From assembly GCA_947461205.1 (NCBI GenBank), contig CANHJG010000003.1, positions 1 through 64,000 on the forward strand: a DNA stretch of 64,000 bases, read 5' to 3'. This DNA comes from Opitutia bacterium. Its GTDB lineage: Bacteria; Verrucomicrobiota; Verrucomicrobiia; Opitutales; Opitutaceae. Of this stretch, positions 35,702 through 43,341 are shown one piece after another. How positions within the stretch are numbered: position 1 is the stretch's first letter; each line of letters begins with the position of its first letter. The position numbers and the translations under genes were made by a program. The notes below the pieces were generated by a model, which was not told where the DNA came from, made no database searches, and worked only from the letters and a program-made list of their open reading frames with translations.

Positions 35702-37306
35702 ATGCATCGTGATTCTGCCATGGCGCGTCTGCGCGCCGGCTCGGAGGTTTTCGATTTGCTCGTGGTCGGCGGCGGAGCGAGCGGACTGGGCGCGGCGGCC
35801 GATGCGGCGGCGCGCGGTTATCGGGTGGCGCTGATCGAGCAGGGAGATTTTGCGCAGGGCACGTCGAGCCGCTCGACCAAGCTGGTGCACGGCGGCGTGC
35901 GTTATCTGGGGCAGGGCAATCTCTCGCTGGTGACGTCGGCCCTGCGGGAACGCGGGCGGTTGCTGCGCAACGCGCCGCATCTTGCGCACGCGATGCCGTT
36001 CGTGATTCCCAGTTACTCGTGGTGGGAGAAACCTTATTATGCCTTCGGGATGACGCTCTACGATGGGCTGGCGGGGCGGCTCTCGCTGGGGGCGTCGCAA
36101 CGGCTGTCGCGCGCCGAGACGATCCGGCACCTGCCGACGATCGAGACGGACGGGCTGCGGGGTGGCGTGTTGTATTACGACGGCCAGTTCGATGACGCGC
36201 GGCTCGCGATCAATCTGGCGCAGACCGCGGTGGAGGGCGGGGCGGTGCTGGTGAATTACTGCGCCTGTGTGGGGCTGGTGAAGGAGCGGGGCGTGGTCGG
36301 CGGGGTGCTGGTGCGCGACGGCGAGACCGGCGCGGAGTTTACGGTGCGGGCGCGGGCGGTGATCAATGCGACGGGGGTGTTCGTCGATGCGGTGCGGGGG
36401 TTTGACGAGCCGAAGACCGTGGCGATGGTCACGGTGAGCCAGGGGGTGCACGTCGTGTTGCCGCGGGAATTTTTGCCGGGGGACAGTGCGCTGATGATTC
36501 CGAAGACGGCGGACGGCCGGGTGTTGTTTGCGATCCCGTGGCACGGCCGGGTGGTGGTGGGCACGACGGATACGCCGAACGTGACCGCGACGATCGCGCC
36601 GCGGGCGTTGCCGGAAGAAGTGGCGTTCATTCTGGACCACGCCCGGAAATATCTGGTGCGGGATCCGGGGGAGGGCGACGTGCTGAGTGTGTTTGCGGGC
36701 CTGCGTCCGCTGGTGAAACGGGGCCGCGCCGGCGACACGGCGAGATTGTCGCGCGACCATACCATCGCGATTTCGCCGAGCCGGCTGATCACGTTGACGG
36801 GGGGGAAATGGACGACCTACCGCAAGATGGCCGAGGACGTCGTCGATCAGGCGGAGCGGGTCGCGGGCCTCGGGCACACGCCGAGCACGACGGCGGAGCG
36901 GACGATTCACGGAGCGGGCGCGACGGGTGCGGCCGCCGGGGCGCTGCGGATCTATGGCAGCGATGGGGCCGCGATCGCCGAATTGGCCAGGCGCAACCCG
37001 GCGTTGGCCGGGCCGGTGCATCCGGCGTGTGCGCTGCGGCGGGCGGAGGTGGTGTGGCATGCGCGGCAGGAGATGGCGCGGACGGTGGAAGACGTGCTGG
37101 CGCGGCGCACGCGGACGCTGGTGCTGGATGCGCGGGCGTCGATGGAGGCGGCGCCCGTCGTGGCGAGGCTGCTGGCGGATGAACTGGGGCGCGACGACGC
37201 GTGGGTGGCGGCGCAGGTGCGGGGCTACCGCGAACTGGCGCGCGGTTGGCTGCTGCCGGCCCCGGCCGAAACGGCGCGTGCGGCCGCGCGGCCGTGGGTT
37301 GCATAG
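35702..37306 (+). CDS. glpD: Glycerol-3-phosphate dehydrogenase (FAD)
   Basis: The 534-residue FAD enzyme oxidises sn-glycerol-3-phosphate to dihydroxyacetone phosphate and passes electrons to quinones at the inner membrane. It has the FAD motif LLVVGGGASGLGAAADAAAR and the family signature SSRSTKLVHGGVRYL. Other marks are VLPREFLPG and ITLTGGKWTTYRKMAEDVVD, with DTPN preceding the active-site region. It lies 42 bases after the TonB receptor. I chose the ATG at 35702 (MHRDSAMARL); the next in-frame ATG at 35720 is equally possible, and neither has a clear Shine-Dalgarno. Confidence 0.93.
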   Translation: MHRDSAMARLRAGSEVFDLLVVGGGASGLGAAADAAARGYRVALIEQGDFAQGTSSRSTKLVHGGVRYLGQGNLSLVTSALRERGRLLRNAPHLAHAMPFVIPSYSWWEKPYYAFGMTLYDGLAGRLSLGASQRLSRAETIRHLPTIETDGLRGGVLYYDGQFDDARLAINLAQTAVEGGAVLVNYCACVGLVKERGVVGGVLVRDGETGAEFTVRARAVINATGVFVDAVRGFDEPKTVAMVTVSQGVHVVLPREFLPGDSALMIPKTADGRVLFAIPWHGRVVVGTTDTPNVTATIAPRALPEEVAFILDHARKYLVRDPGEGDVLSVFAGLRPLVKRGRAGDTARLSRDHTIAISPSRLITLTGGKWTTYRKMAEDVVDQAERVAGLGHTPSTTAERTIHGAGATGAAAGALRIYGSDGAAIAELARRNPALAGPVHPACALRRAEVVWHARQEMARTVEDVLARRTRTLVLDARASMEAAPVVARLLADELGRDDAWVAAQVRGYRELARGWLLPAPAETARAAARPWVA

Positions 37307-37352
37307 CCGGGCGCCGGCACTTTAGCTCATCGTTCCCCCCAACCCCACCCCT

Positions 37353-38699
37353 GTGTTTTCCTTTCTCACACCCGCCCCGGACCTGCCCCTGCTGCCCGCC
37401 AACCGCATCGATCCGGAATACCGGCGGCTGCGCGTGCAGGTGTTCGCCGGGATTTTTGTCGGCTATGCGGCGTTTTACCTCGTGCGCAACAATTTTGCGC
37501 TCGCGCTGCCGGCGATTTTGAAGGCGCACCCGGAGTTTACCAAGGTGCAGCTGGGCTGGGCGATGACGGGGCTGTCCGTCGCGTATGGGCTTTCCAAGTT
37601 CATCATGGGTTCGGTGTCGGACCGGAGCAATCCGCGCTGGTTTATGGCGCTCGGACTGTTGCTGACGAGCGGGGTGACGTTTGCGTTCGGCACGGTGCCG
37701 GCAATTTACGACTCGTTGGCGCTGATCATTGCGCTGCAGGCCCTCAACGGCTGGTTCAACGGCATGGGGTGGCCGCCCTGCGGCAAGACGATGGTCCACT
37801 GGTGGAGCACGAAGGAGCGCGGGAAGGTCGTCGCGGTGTGGAATGTCGCGCACAACGTGGGCGGCGCGCTGGTCGCGGTGTTTGCCACGTGGGCGGTGGT
37901 GCGGTTGGGCGACTGGGGGGCGACGTTTTATTTCAACGCGGCGATTGCGGCCGGGGTGGCAGGGCTGATTCTGCTGCTGTTGCGCGACACGCCGCAGAGC
38001 TGCGGATTGCCGCCGATTGAAACGTTCAAGAACGACTATCCGGCGAATTATTCGGCCGAGCACGAGCGCACGTTTACCTTTAAGGAAATCTTCATCAGCC
38101 ACGTGCTGAACAACAAATTTCTGTGGGCGATCGCGATCGCGAACGCGTTCGTCTATTTCGTGCGCTACGGGGTGGTGAACTGGATTCCGACGTATCTGCA
38201 GACGGCGAAAGGGTTCAATTTCAAGGAATCGGGCTGGGCGTGGACGGCGTTCGAATTGGCGGGGATTCCCGGCACGATTTTGTGCGGGTGGATTTCGGAC
38301 CGGGTGTTCAAGGCGCGGCGCGCGCCGGCGACGATCTTGTTCATGGCGCTCACGCTGGCGGGGCTGGTGGTCTACGGACTCAACGGCCGCGGGCCCTACT
38401 GGATCGACGTGGCGGCGCTGATTGCGATCGGGTTTTTTATTTACGGACCGATCATGATGATCGGCCTCCATGCGTTGGATCTGGTGCCAAAGAAGGCGGC
38501 GGGCACGGCGGCGGGCTTCACGGGGTTTTTCGGCTATTTCCTCGGTTCGGCGCCCTCGGGGGCGGGCGTGGGTTGGATCGCGGAGACGTGGGGCTGGAAC
38601 GGCGTGTTCGTGACGATGATCGGGTGCTGTGGGCTGACGATGGGGTTCAGTGCGATGACGCTGGGGCACCGGAAGACGAGCGGGGCGCTTTTACCATGA
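37353..38699 (+). CDS. glpT: Glycerol-3-phosphate transporter (MFS, OPA family)
   Basis: The 448-residue inner-membrane protein has about 12 transmembrane helices. It exchanges glycerol-3-phosphate for phosphate. It has the family-typical GYAAFYLVRNNFALALPAIL in helix 1, GLSVAYGLSKFIMGSVSDR (helix 2 and the A-motif-like loop), MAALNGWFNGMGWPPCGK-like residues in the middle (QALNGWFNGMGWPPCGKT) and a C-terminal GFTGFFGYFLGSAP. The start is GTG at 37353. Its stop overlaps the glpQ start (ATGA), so these are translationally coupled. Confidence 0.92.
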   Translation: MFSFLTPAPDLPLLPANRIDPEYRRLRVQVFAGIFVGYAAFYLVRNNFALALPAILKAHPEFTKVQLGWAMTGLSVAYGLSKFIMGSVSDRSNPRWFMALGLLLTSGVTFAFGTVPAIYDSLALIIALQALNGWFNGMGWPPCGKTMVHWWSTKERGKVVAVWNVAHNVGGALVAVFATWAVVRLGDWGATFYFNAAIAAGVAGLILLLLRDTPQSCGLPPIETFKNDYPANYSAEHERTFTFKEIFISHVLNNKFLWAIAIANAFVYFVRYGVVNWIPTYLQTAKGFNFKESGWAWTAFELAGIPGTILCGWISDRVFKARRAPATILFMALTLAGLVVYGLNGRGPYWIDVAALIAIGFFIYGPIMMIGLHALDLVPKKAAGTAAGFTGFFGYFLGSAPSGAGVGWIAETWGWNGVFVTMIGCCGLTMGFSAMTLGHRKTSGALLP

Positions 38700-39706
38700 A
38701 AAAAATCCTGAGGGGACTGGCGGTGGCGAGCATGCTGGTGGGCGGCGGTTGGGCGGCGGAAACGCGGCCGCTGGTGATCGCGCACCGGGGGGCGAGCGGT
38801 TACCTGCCCGAGCACACGCTCGCGTCGAAGGCGCTGGCCTACGGGCTGGGGGCGGATTTTCTGGAGCAGGACCTGGTGCTGACGAAGGACGACGTGCCGG
38901 TGGTATTGCATGATATTTTTGTGGATACGGTGTCGGACGTGGCGAAGCGGTATCCGGAGCGGAAGCGCGCCGACGGCCGCTACTATGCGCTCGATTTCAC
39001 GGTGGCGGAGCTGAAGCAGCTGCGGGTGGCGGAACGGTTCAACGCGCAGACGGGCGAGGCGGTATTTGCGCAGCGCTATCCGTCGGAGGTCGCTTCGTCG
39101 GAGTTTCGGATTTCGACCTTGGAGGAGGAGCTGCAACTCATCCAAGGGCTCAACCGGAGCATGGGCCGCGCCGTGGGCATTTATCCCGAGATCAAACAAC
39201 CGAAGTGGCATCGCGAGCAGGGCCACGACATCAGCCGGATCGTGCTGCCGATCCTTGCCCGTTACGGCTATGCGACGAAGCAGGACGCGTGTTTTTTGCA
39301 GTGCTTTGAACTGGCCGAAGTGAAACGCATCCGGGGTGAACTCGGGTGGAAGGGGCGGATGGTGATGCTGCTCGAGGCCAAGGCGAAAGGGGCGGACGGC
39401 ACGGACTACGGCGCGCTGTGCACGGAGGCGGGTTTGCGGGAACTCGCCACGGTGGTGGACGGGATCGGTCCGTCGCTCGGGCGCATCGTGACGTGGACGA
39501 GCGCCAAGGAGCGGAAGGTGACCGGGCTGGTGCAGGCGGCGCACGCGGCCGGACTGGTCGTGCACCCGTACACGATCCGGGTGGACGAGCTCCCGAAGCA
39601 CTGCCCGTCGGCGGACGCGCTGCAGACGGCGCTGTTCCGCGAGGCGAAGAGCGACGGGGTTTTTACCGATTTTCCGGATGTGACGCTGGCGTGGCTGAAG
39701 CGGTAG
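38696..39706 (+). CDS. glpQ: Periplasmic glycerophosphodiester phosphodiesterase
   Basis: The 336-residue enzyme has a signal peptide (LRGLAVASMLVGGGWAAE), so it acts in the periplasm. It hydrolyses glycerophosphodiesters to an alcohol and glycerol-3-phosphate. It has the active-site HRGASGYLPEHT (His near residue 30), LEQDLVLTKDDVPVVLHD with the metal-binding Glu/Asp residues, and GIYPEIKQPKWH and GVFTDFPDVTL at the end. With GlpT and GlpD it makes a complete path: periplasmic hydrolysis, import and oxidation. Confidence 0.94.
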   Translation: MKKILRGLAVASMLVGGGWAAETRPLVIAHRGASGYLPEHTLASKALAYGLGADFLEQDLVLTKDDVPVVLHDIFVDTVSDVAKRYPERKRADGRYYALDFTVAELKQLRVAERFNAQTGEAVFAQRYPSEVASSEFRISTLEEELQLIQGLNRSMGRAVGIYPEIKQPKWHREQGHDISRIVLPILARYGYATKQDACFLQCFELAEVKRIRGELGWKGRMVMLLEAKAKGADGTDYGALCTEAGLRELATVVDGIGPSLGRIVTWTSAKERKVTGLVQAAHAAGLVVHPYTIRVDELPKHCPSADALQTALFREAKSDGVFTDFPDVTLAWLKR

Positions 39707-39765
39707 GCAGGCACCCGAACCCGGCTTGGCGCCGGGGGCCACGGAGGGCGGGGGCGCGAGCGGAT

Positions 39766-40764
39766 TCAGTCGGCGACCGGCCGGGAAAGGGCGTGGAGTT
39801 TCTTCATCACCGCGGGCGTGAGTTTTTCTACGACCTCGAGGGCGCCGAGGTTGTGCTCCAGTTGTTCCACGCGGGAAGCGCCGAGGATTACGGTGCTGAC
39901 GTGGGGGTTTTTCAGGCACCAGGCGATGGCGAGGCGCGGGAGGGTGGTGCTGAGCTCGTCGGCGACGGCGGCGAGCTGCGGGACGACGGCGAGTTTCCGG
40001 GGGGCGGACGGATCGTCGAGGATCAGCGCGCGCAGCCATTCGAGACCGGGCGTAGCGAGGCGGGAGCGTTTCGGCACGCCAGCGTTGTATTTGCCGGTGA
40101 GGAGCCCGCTGGCGAGGGGAGACCAGATGGTGGTGCCGAGGCCGGCGGCGGAGCGGTAGAGCGGGGCGAACTCCTCTTCGACGCGGGCGCGGTGGAAGAG
40201 ATTATATTCGGGTTGTTCGACGATGGGGGCGTGGAGGCGGTGGGTGGCGCAGAGGCGCTGCGCTTCGGCGATCTGGGCGGCGCTCCACTCGCTGGTGCCC
40301 CAGTAGAGCACCTTGCCCTGCGTGATCAGGTCGTGCATCGCGCGGGCGGTTTCGAGGAGGGGCGTGGCGGGGTCGGGTCGATGGCAATAGTAGAGGTCGA
40401 GGTAGTCGACCCGGAGGCGCCGGAGCGCGCCGTGGCAGGCTTCGACCACGTGCTTGCGCGACAGGCCGGACTGGTTGGGTTTGTCGTCTTCGCAGCCGAA
40501 AAAAACTTTGCTGGAGACCAGGTAGCTGCTGCGGCGCCAGCCGGATTTTTCGAGAATGGCGCCCATGACAATCTCCGCCTGGCCGTCGGCGTAGGTCTCG
40601 GCGTTGTCGAAGAAATTGATGCCGGCGTCGTAGGCGGTGTGGAGCAGGCGGTGCGCCACGGCATCGCCGATCTGTTTGCCGAAGGTGACCCAGGCGCCGA
40701 AGGAGAGGGCGGAGACTTGCAGGCCGGATTTTCCGAGCGGGCGGTAAAGCATGGTCGTGGACAT
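39766..40764 (-). CDS. Aldo/keto reductase
   Basis: The 332-residue NADPH-dependent (beta/alpha)8 oxidoreductase has the catalytic tetrad Asp53 and Tyr58 (INFFDNAETYADG), Lys86 (VSSKVFFG) and His128 (YYCHRPD). The C-terminus includes ILGASRVEQLEHNLGALEV with the adenosine-phosphate binding motif. The sequence resembles the Kv-beta-like/YghZ subgroup, which reduces aldehydes such as methylglyoxal. Its substrate here is unknown. It converges with glpQ (59 bases between stops) and is a single gene. Confidence 0.92.
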   Translation of the reverse strand: MSTTMLYRPLGKSGLQVSALSFGAWVTFGKQIGDAVAHRLLHTAYDAGINFFDNAETYADGQAEIVMGAILEKSGWRRSSYLVSSKVFFGCEDDKPNQSGLSRKHVVEACHGALRRLRVDYLDLYYCHRPDPATPLLETARAMHDLITQGKVLYWGTSEWSAAQIAEAQRLCATHRLHAPIVEQPEYNLFHRARVEEEFAPLYRSAAGLGTTIWSPLASGLLTGKYNAGVPKRSRLATPGLEWLRALILDDPSAPRKLAVVPQLAAVADELSTTLPRLAIAWCLKNPHVSTVILGASRVEQLEHNLGALEVVEKLTPAVMKKLHALSRPVAD

Positions 40765-40840
40765 GGGGTCGACCGTAAGCCCCCGCGGCGGATTGTCGAA
40801 CGCCGAGCGGCGACGCGCGGGGTACGGCGGGCCTGGGAAT

Positions 40841-40860
40841 CACGGGTCGGGAGACCCGTG
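40841..40860. repeat. GC hairpin CACGGGTC-GGGA-GACCCGTG
   Basis: A perfect 8-bp stem with a GGGA loop, followed by CCACGG. There is no T run, so it is not a standard terminator. It lies between the aldo/keto reductase start and the stop of the esterase gene and may be a dispersed REP-like repeat. Confidence 0.5.
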
Positions 40861-40949
40861 CCACGGTCGGGCTACCGATCGGCGGGCTCCGACGTTGGCA
40901 GCCGCGATGGGCGTGGGACCAGGACCGCCGCCCATGGGCGCTCCGCGAA

Positions 40950-41585
40950 TCAGCCGTGCGTCGCTCCGCGACGCGCGGCGAACCAGTCCTGGGCGGCGGT
41001 GAGGTCGCGGGAGGTGAACTGGTGGCTGGCGGCGATCAGCTCCACGGTGGTGTCGGCGCCGCCCGCGTGCAGGAGGGCGGCGAGGCGCGGGGGATGATCG
41101 AGGGGCACCAGCGGGTCGACGGTGCCGTTGAGGAAGAGCGCGCGCTTGCCGGTGAGCGAACCGGGGGCGGCGGGTTGGTCGAGCACGACCATGCCGCGCA
41201 GGAGAATGGCGTGGCCGAGGACTTCCGGACGCAGCAGCAGGAGGGTGACGGCGATGTTGGCGCCGTTGGAAAAGCCCACGGCGGTCAGGCGGGAGGCGTC
41301 GAAGGCGTAGTGGTGGCCGGCGGCGACGAGGAAATCGGCGAGGCTGTGGGTGCGGCGGACGATTTCGGCGGGGTCGAAGACGCCCTCGGCGAGGCGGGCG
41401 AAGAAGCGGGCGGCGCCGTGTTCGCTGACGTTGCCGCGCGGGCTGAGGAGGGCGGAGCCCGGGGAGATCGCGCGACCGAGGCGCAGCAAGTCGTGTTCGG
41501 AGCCGCCGGTACCGTGCAGCAGCAGGAGCGGGGGAGCGGAAGGATCGGTGCCGGGTTCGAAGAGGTGGTGGTAGGCGAGGGCCAT
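40950..41585 (-). CDS. Alpha/beta hydrolase, carboxylesterase/phospholipase family
   Basis: The 211-residue hydrolase shows an oxyanion-hole strand PLLLLHGTGGSEHDLLRLGR and the nucleophile elbow GFSNG with Ser106 (preceded by DASRLTAV). The catalytic Asp lies in LFLNGTVDPLVP and the catalytic His in ASHQFTSRDL. This matches the short carboxylesterase/phospholipase (acyl-protein thioesterase-like) family. No signal peptide is present, so it should be cytoplasmic; the substrate is unknown. It is downstream of rpiB on the same strand but separated by a terminator. Confidence 0.87.
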   Translation of the reverse strand: MALAYHHLFEPGTDPSAPPLLLLHGTGGSEHDLLRLGRAISPGSALLSPRGNVSEHGAARFFARLAEGVFDPAEIVRRTHSLADFLVAAGHHYAFDASRLTAVGFSNGANIAVTLLLLRPEVLGHAILLRGMVVLDQPAAPGSLTGKRALFLNGTVDPLVPLDHPPRLAALLHAGGADTTVELIAASHQFTSRDLTAAQDWFAARRGATHG

Positions 41586-41660
41586 GGGTTGGGAGAGACG
41601 GCGCGGGTGGACTTTTGATCCGCGACGGGTGAAAGGATTGCCCGGGGAAGACGGAAAAGC

Positions 41661-41689
41661 AAAACGGCGGCCGGGGTGGGCCGCCGTTT
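41661..41689 (-). terminator. Intrinsic terminator after rpiB
   Basis: A perfect 11-bp stem (AAACGGCGGCC / GGCCGCCGTTT) is followed on the minus strand by TTTTGCTTTT. It lies 26 bases downstream of the rpiB stop and ends the HAD-rpiB unit. Confidence 0.85.
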
Positions 41690-41714
41690 GGCTGGAGCAA
41701 AACTCGGGGGCGTT

Positions 41715-42155
41715 TCAGCCCGCGTCGATTTTTTGGATGCGCGAGAGGTGGCGGCCGCCTTCGAATTCGGTCGCGAGCCAGACGTTCACGATGTGCAGCG
41801 CCTCGGTTTCGGTGACGGTGCGTTGGCCGAGAGAGAGGCAGTTGCCGTCGTTGTGGGAGCGGTTCCAGATGGCGACCTGCTCGTTCCAGCAGAGGCCGCA
41901 GCGGACGCCCTTGATGCGGTTGGCGACGATGGCCTCGCCGTTGCCGGAACCGCCGAGCACGATGCCGCGCTCATACTCGCCGCGGGCGACGGCTGCGGCG
42001 ACGGGCCGGATGAAATCGGGGTAATCGCAACTCGCGTCGGAGTGGGTACCGAAATCGCGCACGGTGTGGCCCGCCGCGAGGAGCATGGCCTTGATGGCTT
42101 CCTTGTAAGCGAAACCGGCATGGTCGGAACCGATGGCAATGGTGAAAAATTTCAT
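41715..42155 (-). CDS. rpiB: Ribose-5-phosphate isomerase B
   Basis: The 146-residue enzyme interconverts ribose-5-phosphate and ribulose-5-phosphate in the pentose phosphate pathway. It starts MKFFTIAIGSDHAGFAYKEA with the DHAG motif. The active-site loop reads GIVLGGSGNGEAIVANRIKG: the Cys found in E. coli RpiB is absent, and a Glu (near residue 74) occupies the catalytic-base position as in the Mycobacterium tuberculosis enzyme. The C-terminus has the NDGNCLSLG stretch. Start is ATG 42153-42155. It lies 82 bases downstream of the HAD gene and is followed by a terminator. Confidence 0.9.
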   Translation of the reverse strand: MKFFTIAIGSDHAGFAYKEAIKAMLLAAGHTVRDFGTHSDASCDYPDFIRPVAAAVARGEYERGIVLGGSGNGEAIVANRIKGVRCGLCWNEQVAIWNRSHNDGNCLSLGQRTVTETEALHIVNVWLATEFEGGRHLSRIQKIDAG

Positions 42156-42237
42156 GGGCGCGGGCGGGAAGTGAGGTGCGAGGGAGGACACGTGCCAACC
42201 AAATTTCCGCGCCGCCGGCGAAGCCGGGTCGGTCGGA

Positions 42238-42936
42238 TCACGGGGTGAAAACCCGCAGCACGGCGGCGGTGTCGGCGAGGTCGGGCAACAGCGCGTCGGG
42301 CCGGTGGGCGGCGAGCGCGGTGAGGGCGTGGCCGCCGGTGGCGACGGCGAGCACGCGGGCGCCGAAGGCGCGGGCGCAGGCGATGTCGTGCGCGGTGTCG
42401 CCGATGATCCAGACGCGGTCGAGGGCGAAGTCGGCGCCGGTGTGGGCGCGGGCGCGGCGGAGCGCATGGGGGCCGAGTTCGTTGCGGAGTTCGCTGTCGT
42501 CGCCGAAGGCCCCGAAGGCGAAGTGGTCCCAGAGGCTGTGGTGGGCGAGTTTGGTCTGCGCGCCGCGGCGGACGTTGCCGGTGAGAATGCCCTGGGCGAA
42601 ATCGGAATGGCCGGCCGTGGCCGCGAGGAGGGCGCGGATGCCGGGTAAAACGAGGGCGGAGGGGTGGGCGAGTTCGCGCGGGAGGGCGGCGAGATAGGCG
42701 TCGAGGAGCACGCGGAAATTTTCCTCGGTGGTGGGCAGCGCAAATTTCTGTAGAATTTTCCGGAGAATCCAGCGGTCGGTGCGGCCGGCGAAGTCGAGGT
42801 CGTCGAGCGAACCGTCGATCGCGAAGGAGCGGTGAAGGGCGGCGCGCAAGGCGCGGGCGCCGGCACCGCCGGAGGTGATGAGGGTGCCGTCGATGTCCCA
42901 GAGAAGGAGGATGGTCGGTCGCAAAGTGGCGGGCAC
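42238..42936 (-). CDS. HAD-superfamily hydrolase (phosphoglycolate phosphatase-like)
   Basis: The 232-residue product has motif I LLLWDIDGTLITSGGAGA (DxD nucleophile pair), motif II ILTGNVRRGA and motif IV WIIGDTAHDIACARAFGA. A helical cap with FAGRTDRWILRKILQKF lies between. It is a phosphatase of the Gph/PGP type; the exact substrate is not evident. It starts at GTG 42934-42936 because no ATG lies near the first strand. Phosphoglycolate or a phosphosugar such as a pentose phosphate is plausible next to rpiB. It is divergent from the TIR-TPR gene across a 405-base hairpin-rich spacer. Confidence 0.85.
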   Translation of the reverse strand: MPATLRPTILLLWDIDGTLITSGGAGARALRAALHRSFAIDGSLDDLDFAGRTDRWILRKILQKFALPTTEENFRVLLDAYLAALPRELAHPSALVLPGIRALLAATAGHSDFAQGILTGNVRRGAQTKLAHHSLWDHFAFGAFGDDSELRNELGPHALRRARAHTGADFALDRVWIIGDTAHDIACARAFGARVLAVATGGHALTALAAHRPDALLPDLADTAAVLRVFTP

Positions 42937-43341
42937 GGTCGGCGCGGCGGGGGAGGGTGGCGATGCCAAAGTGCCGGCGGGCTGGGCGGGCGTCGGACCT
43001 GGTGCGGAGGGAGATCTCACTTTCCGACCAGCGCCGCCTGAGGTGGGCCGGCCGCTCCGCGGGCGGCGGATCTCAGGTCGTGGCGGGACGGGTTGAGCCG
43101 GGTGCGGAGCGCACGGCTCAACCCGGGGAAACCGAGCGCGGCAAGAAGCGGAGGTGCGCGGCGGGTTGAGGACCGGCTGCTTTAAGAATTGCGGATTGCC
43201 GAATGCCCGGTGGGAAATAGGTCCGGAAATGATTTTTTGCATCGATCTCGCCCCTGTCGGTCGGACGAGCGCTGCTTTGGCTGCTCGGCCGGACACGTGC
43301 GTGCAACCTGCGGGGTCGACGCGCGTCGTAGAGGGCTCGCT
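42937..43341. other. Hairpin-rich divergent spacer
   Basis: There is no gene. It contains a long hairpin at 43090-43124 and a weaker one at about 43041-43078 (CCTGAG...CTCAGG). A divergent promoter region for the HAD and TIR-TPR genes would be expected, but no clear consensus was found. Confidence 0.5.
43090..43124. repeat. Long perfect-outer-stem hairpin
   Basis: An 11-bp outer stem (GGGTTGAGCCG / CGGCTCAACCC) encloses a 5-bp inner stem GTGCG-GAG-CGCAC, separated by one unpaired G. It has no T run. It is 218 bases upstream of the TIR-TPR start. Confidence 0.6.
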
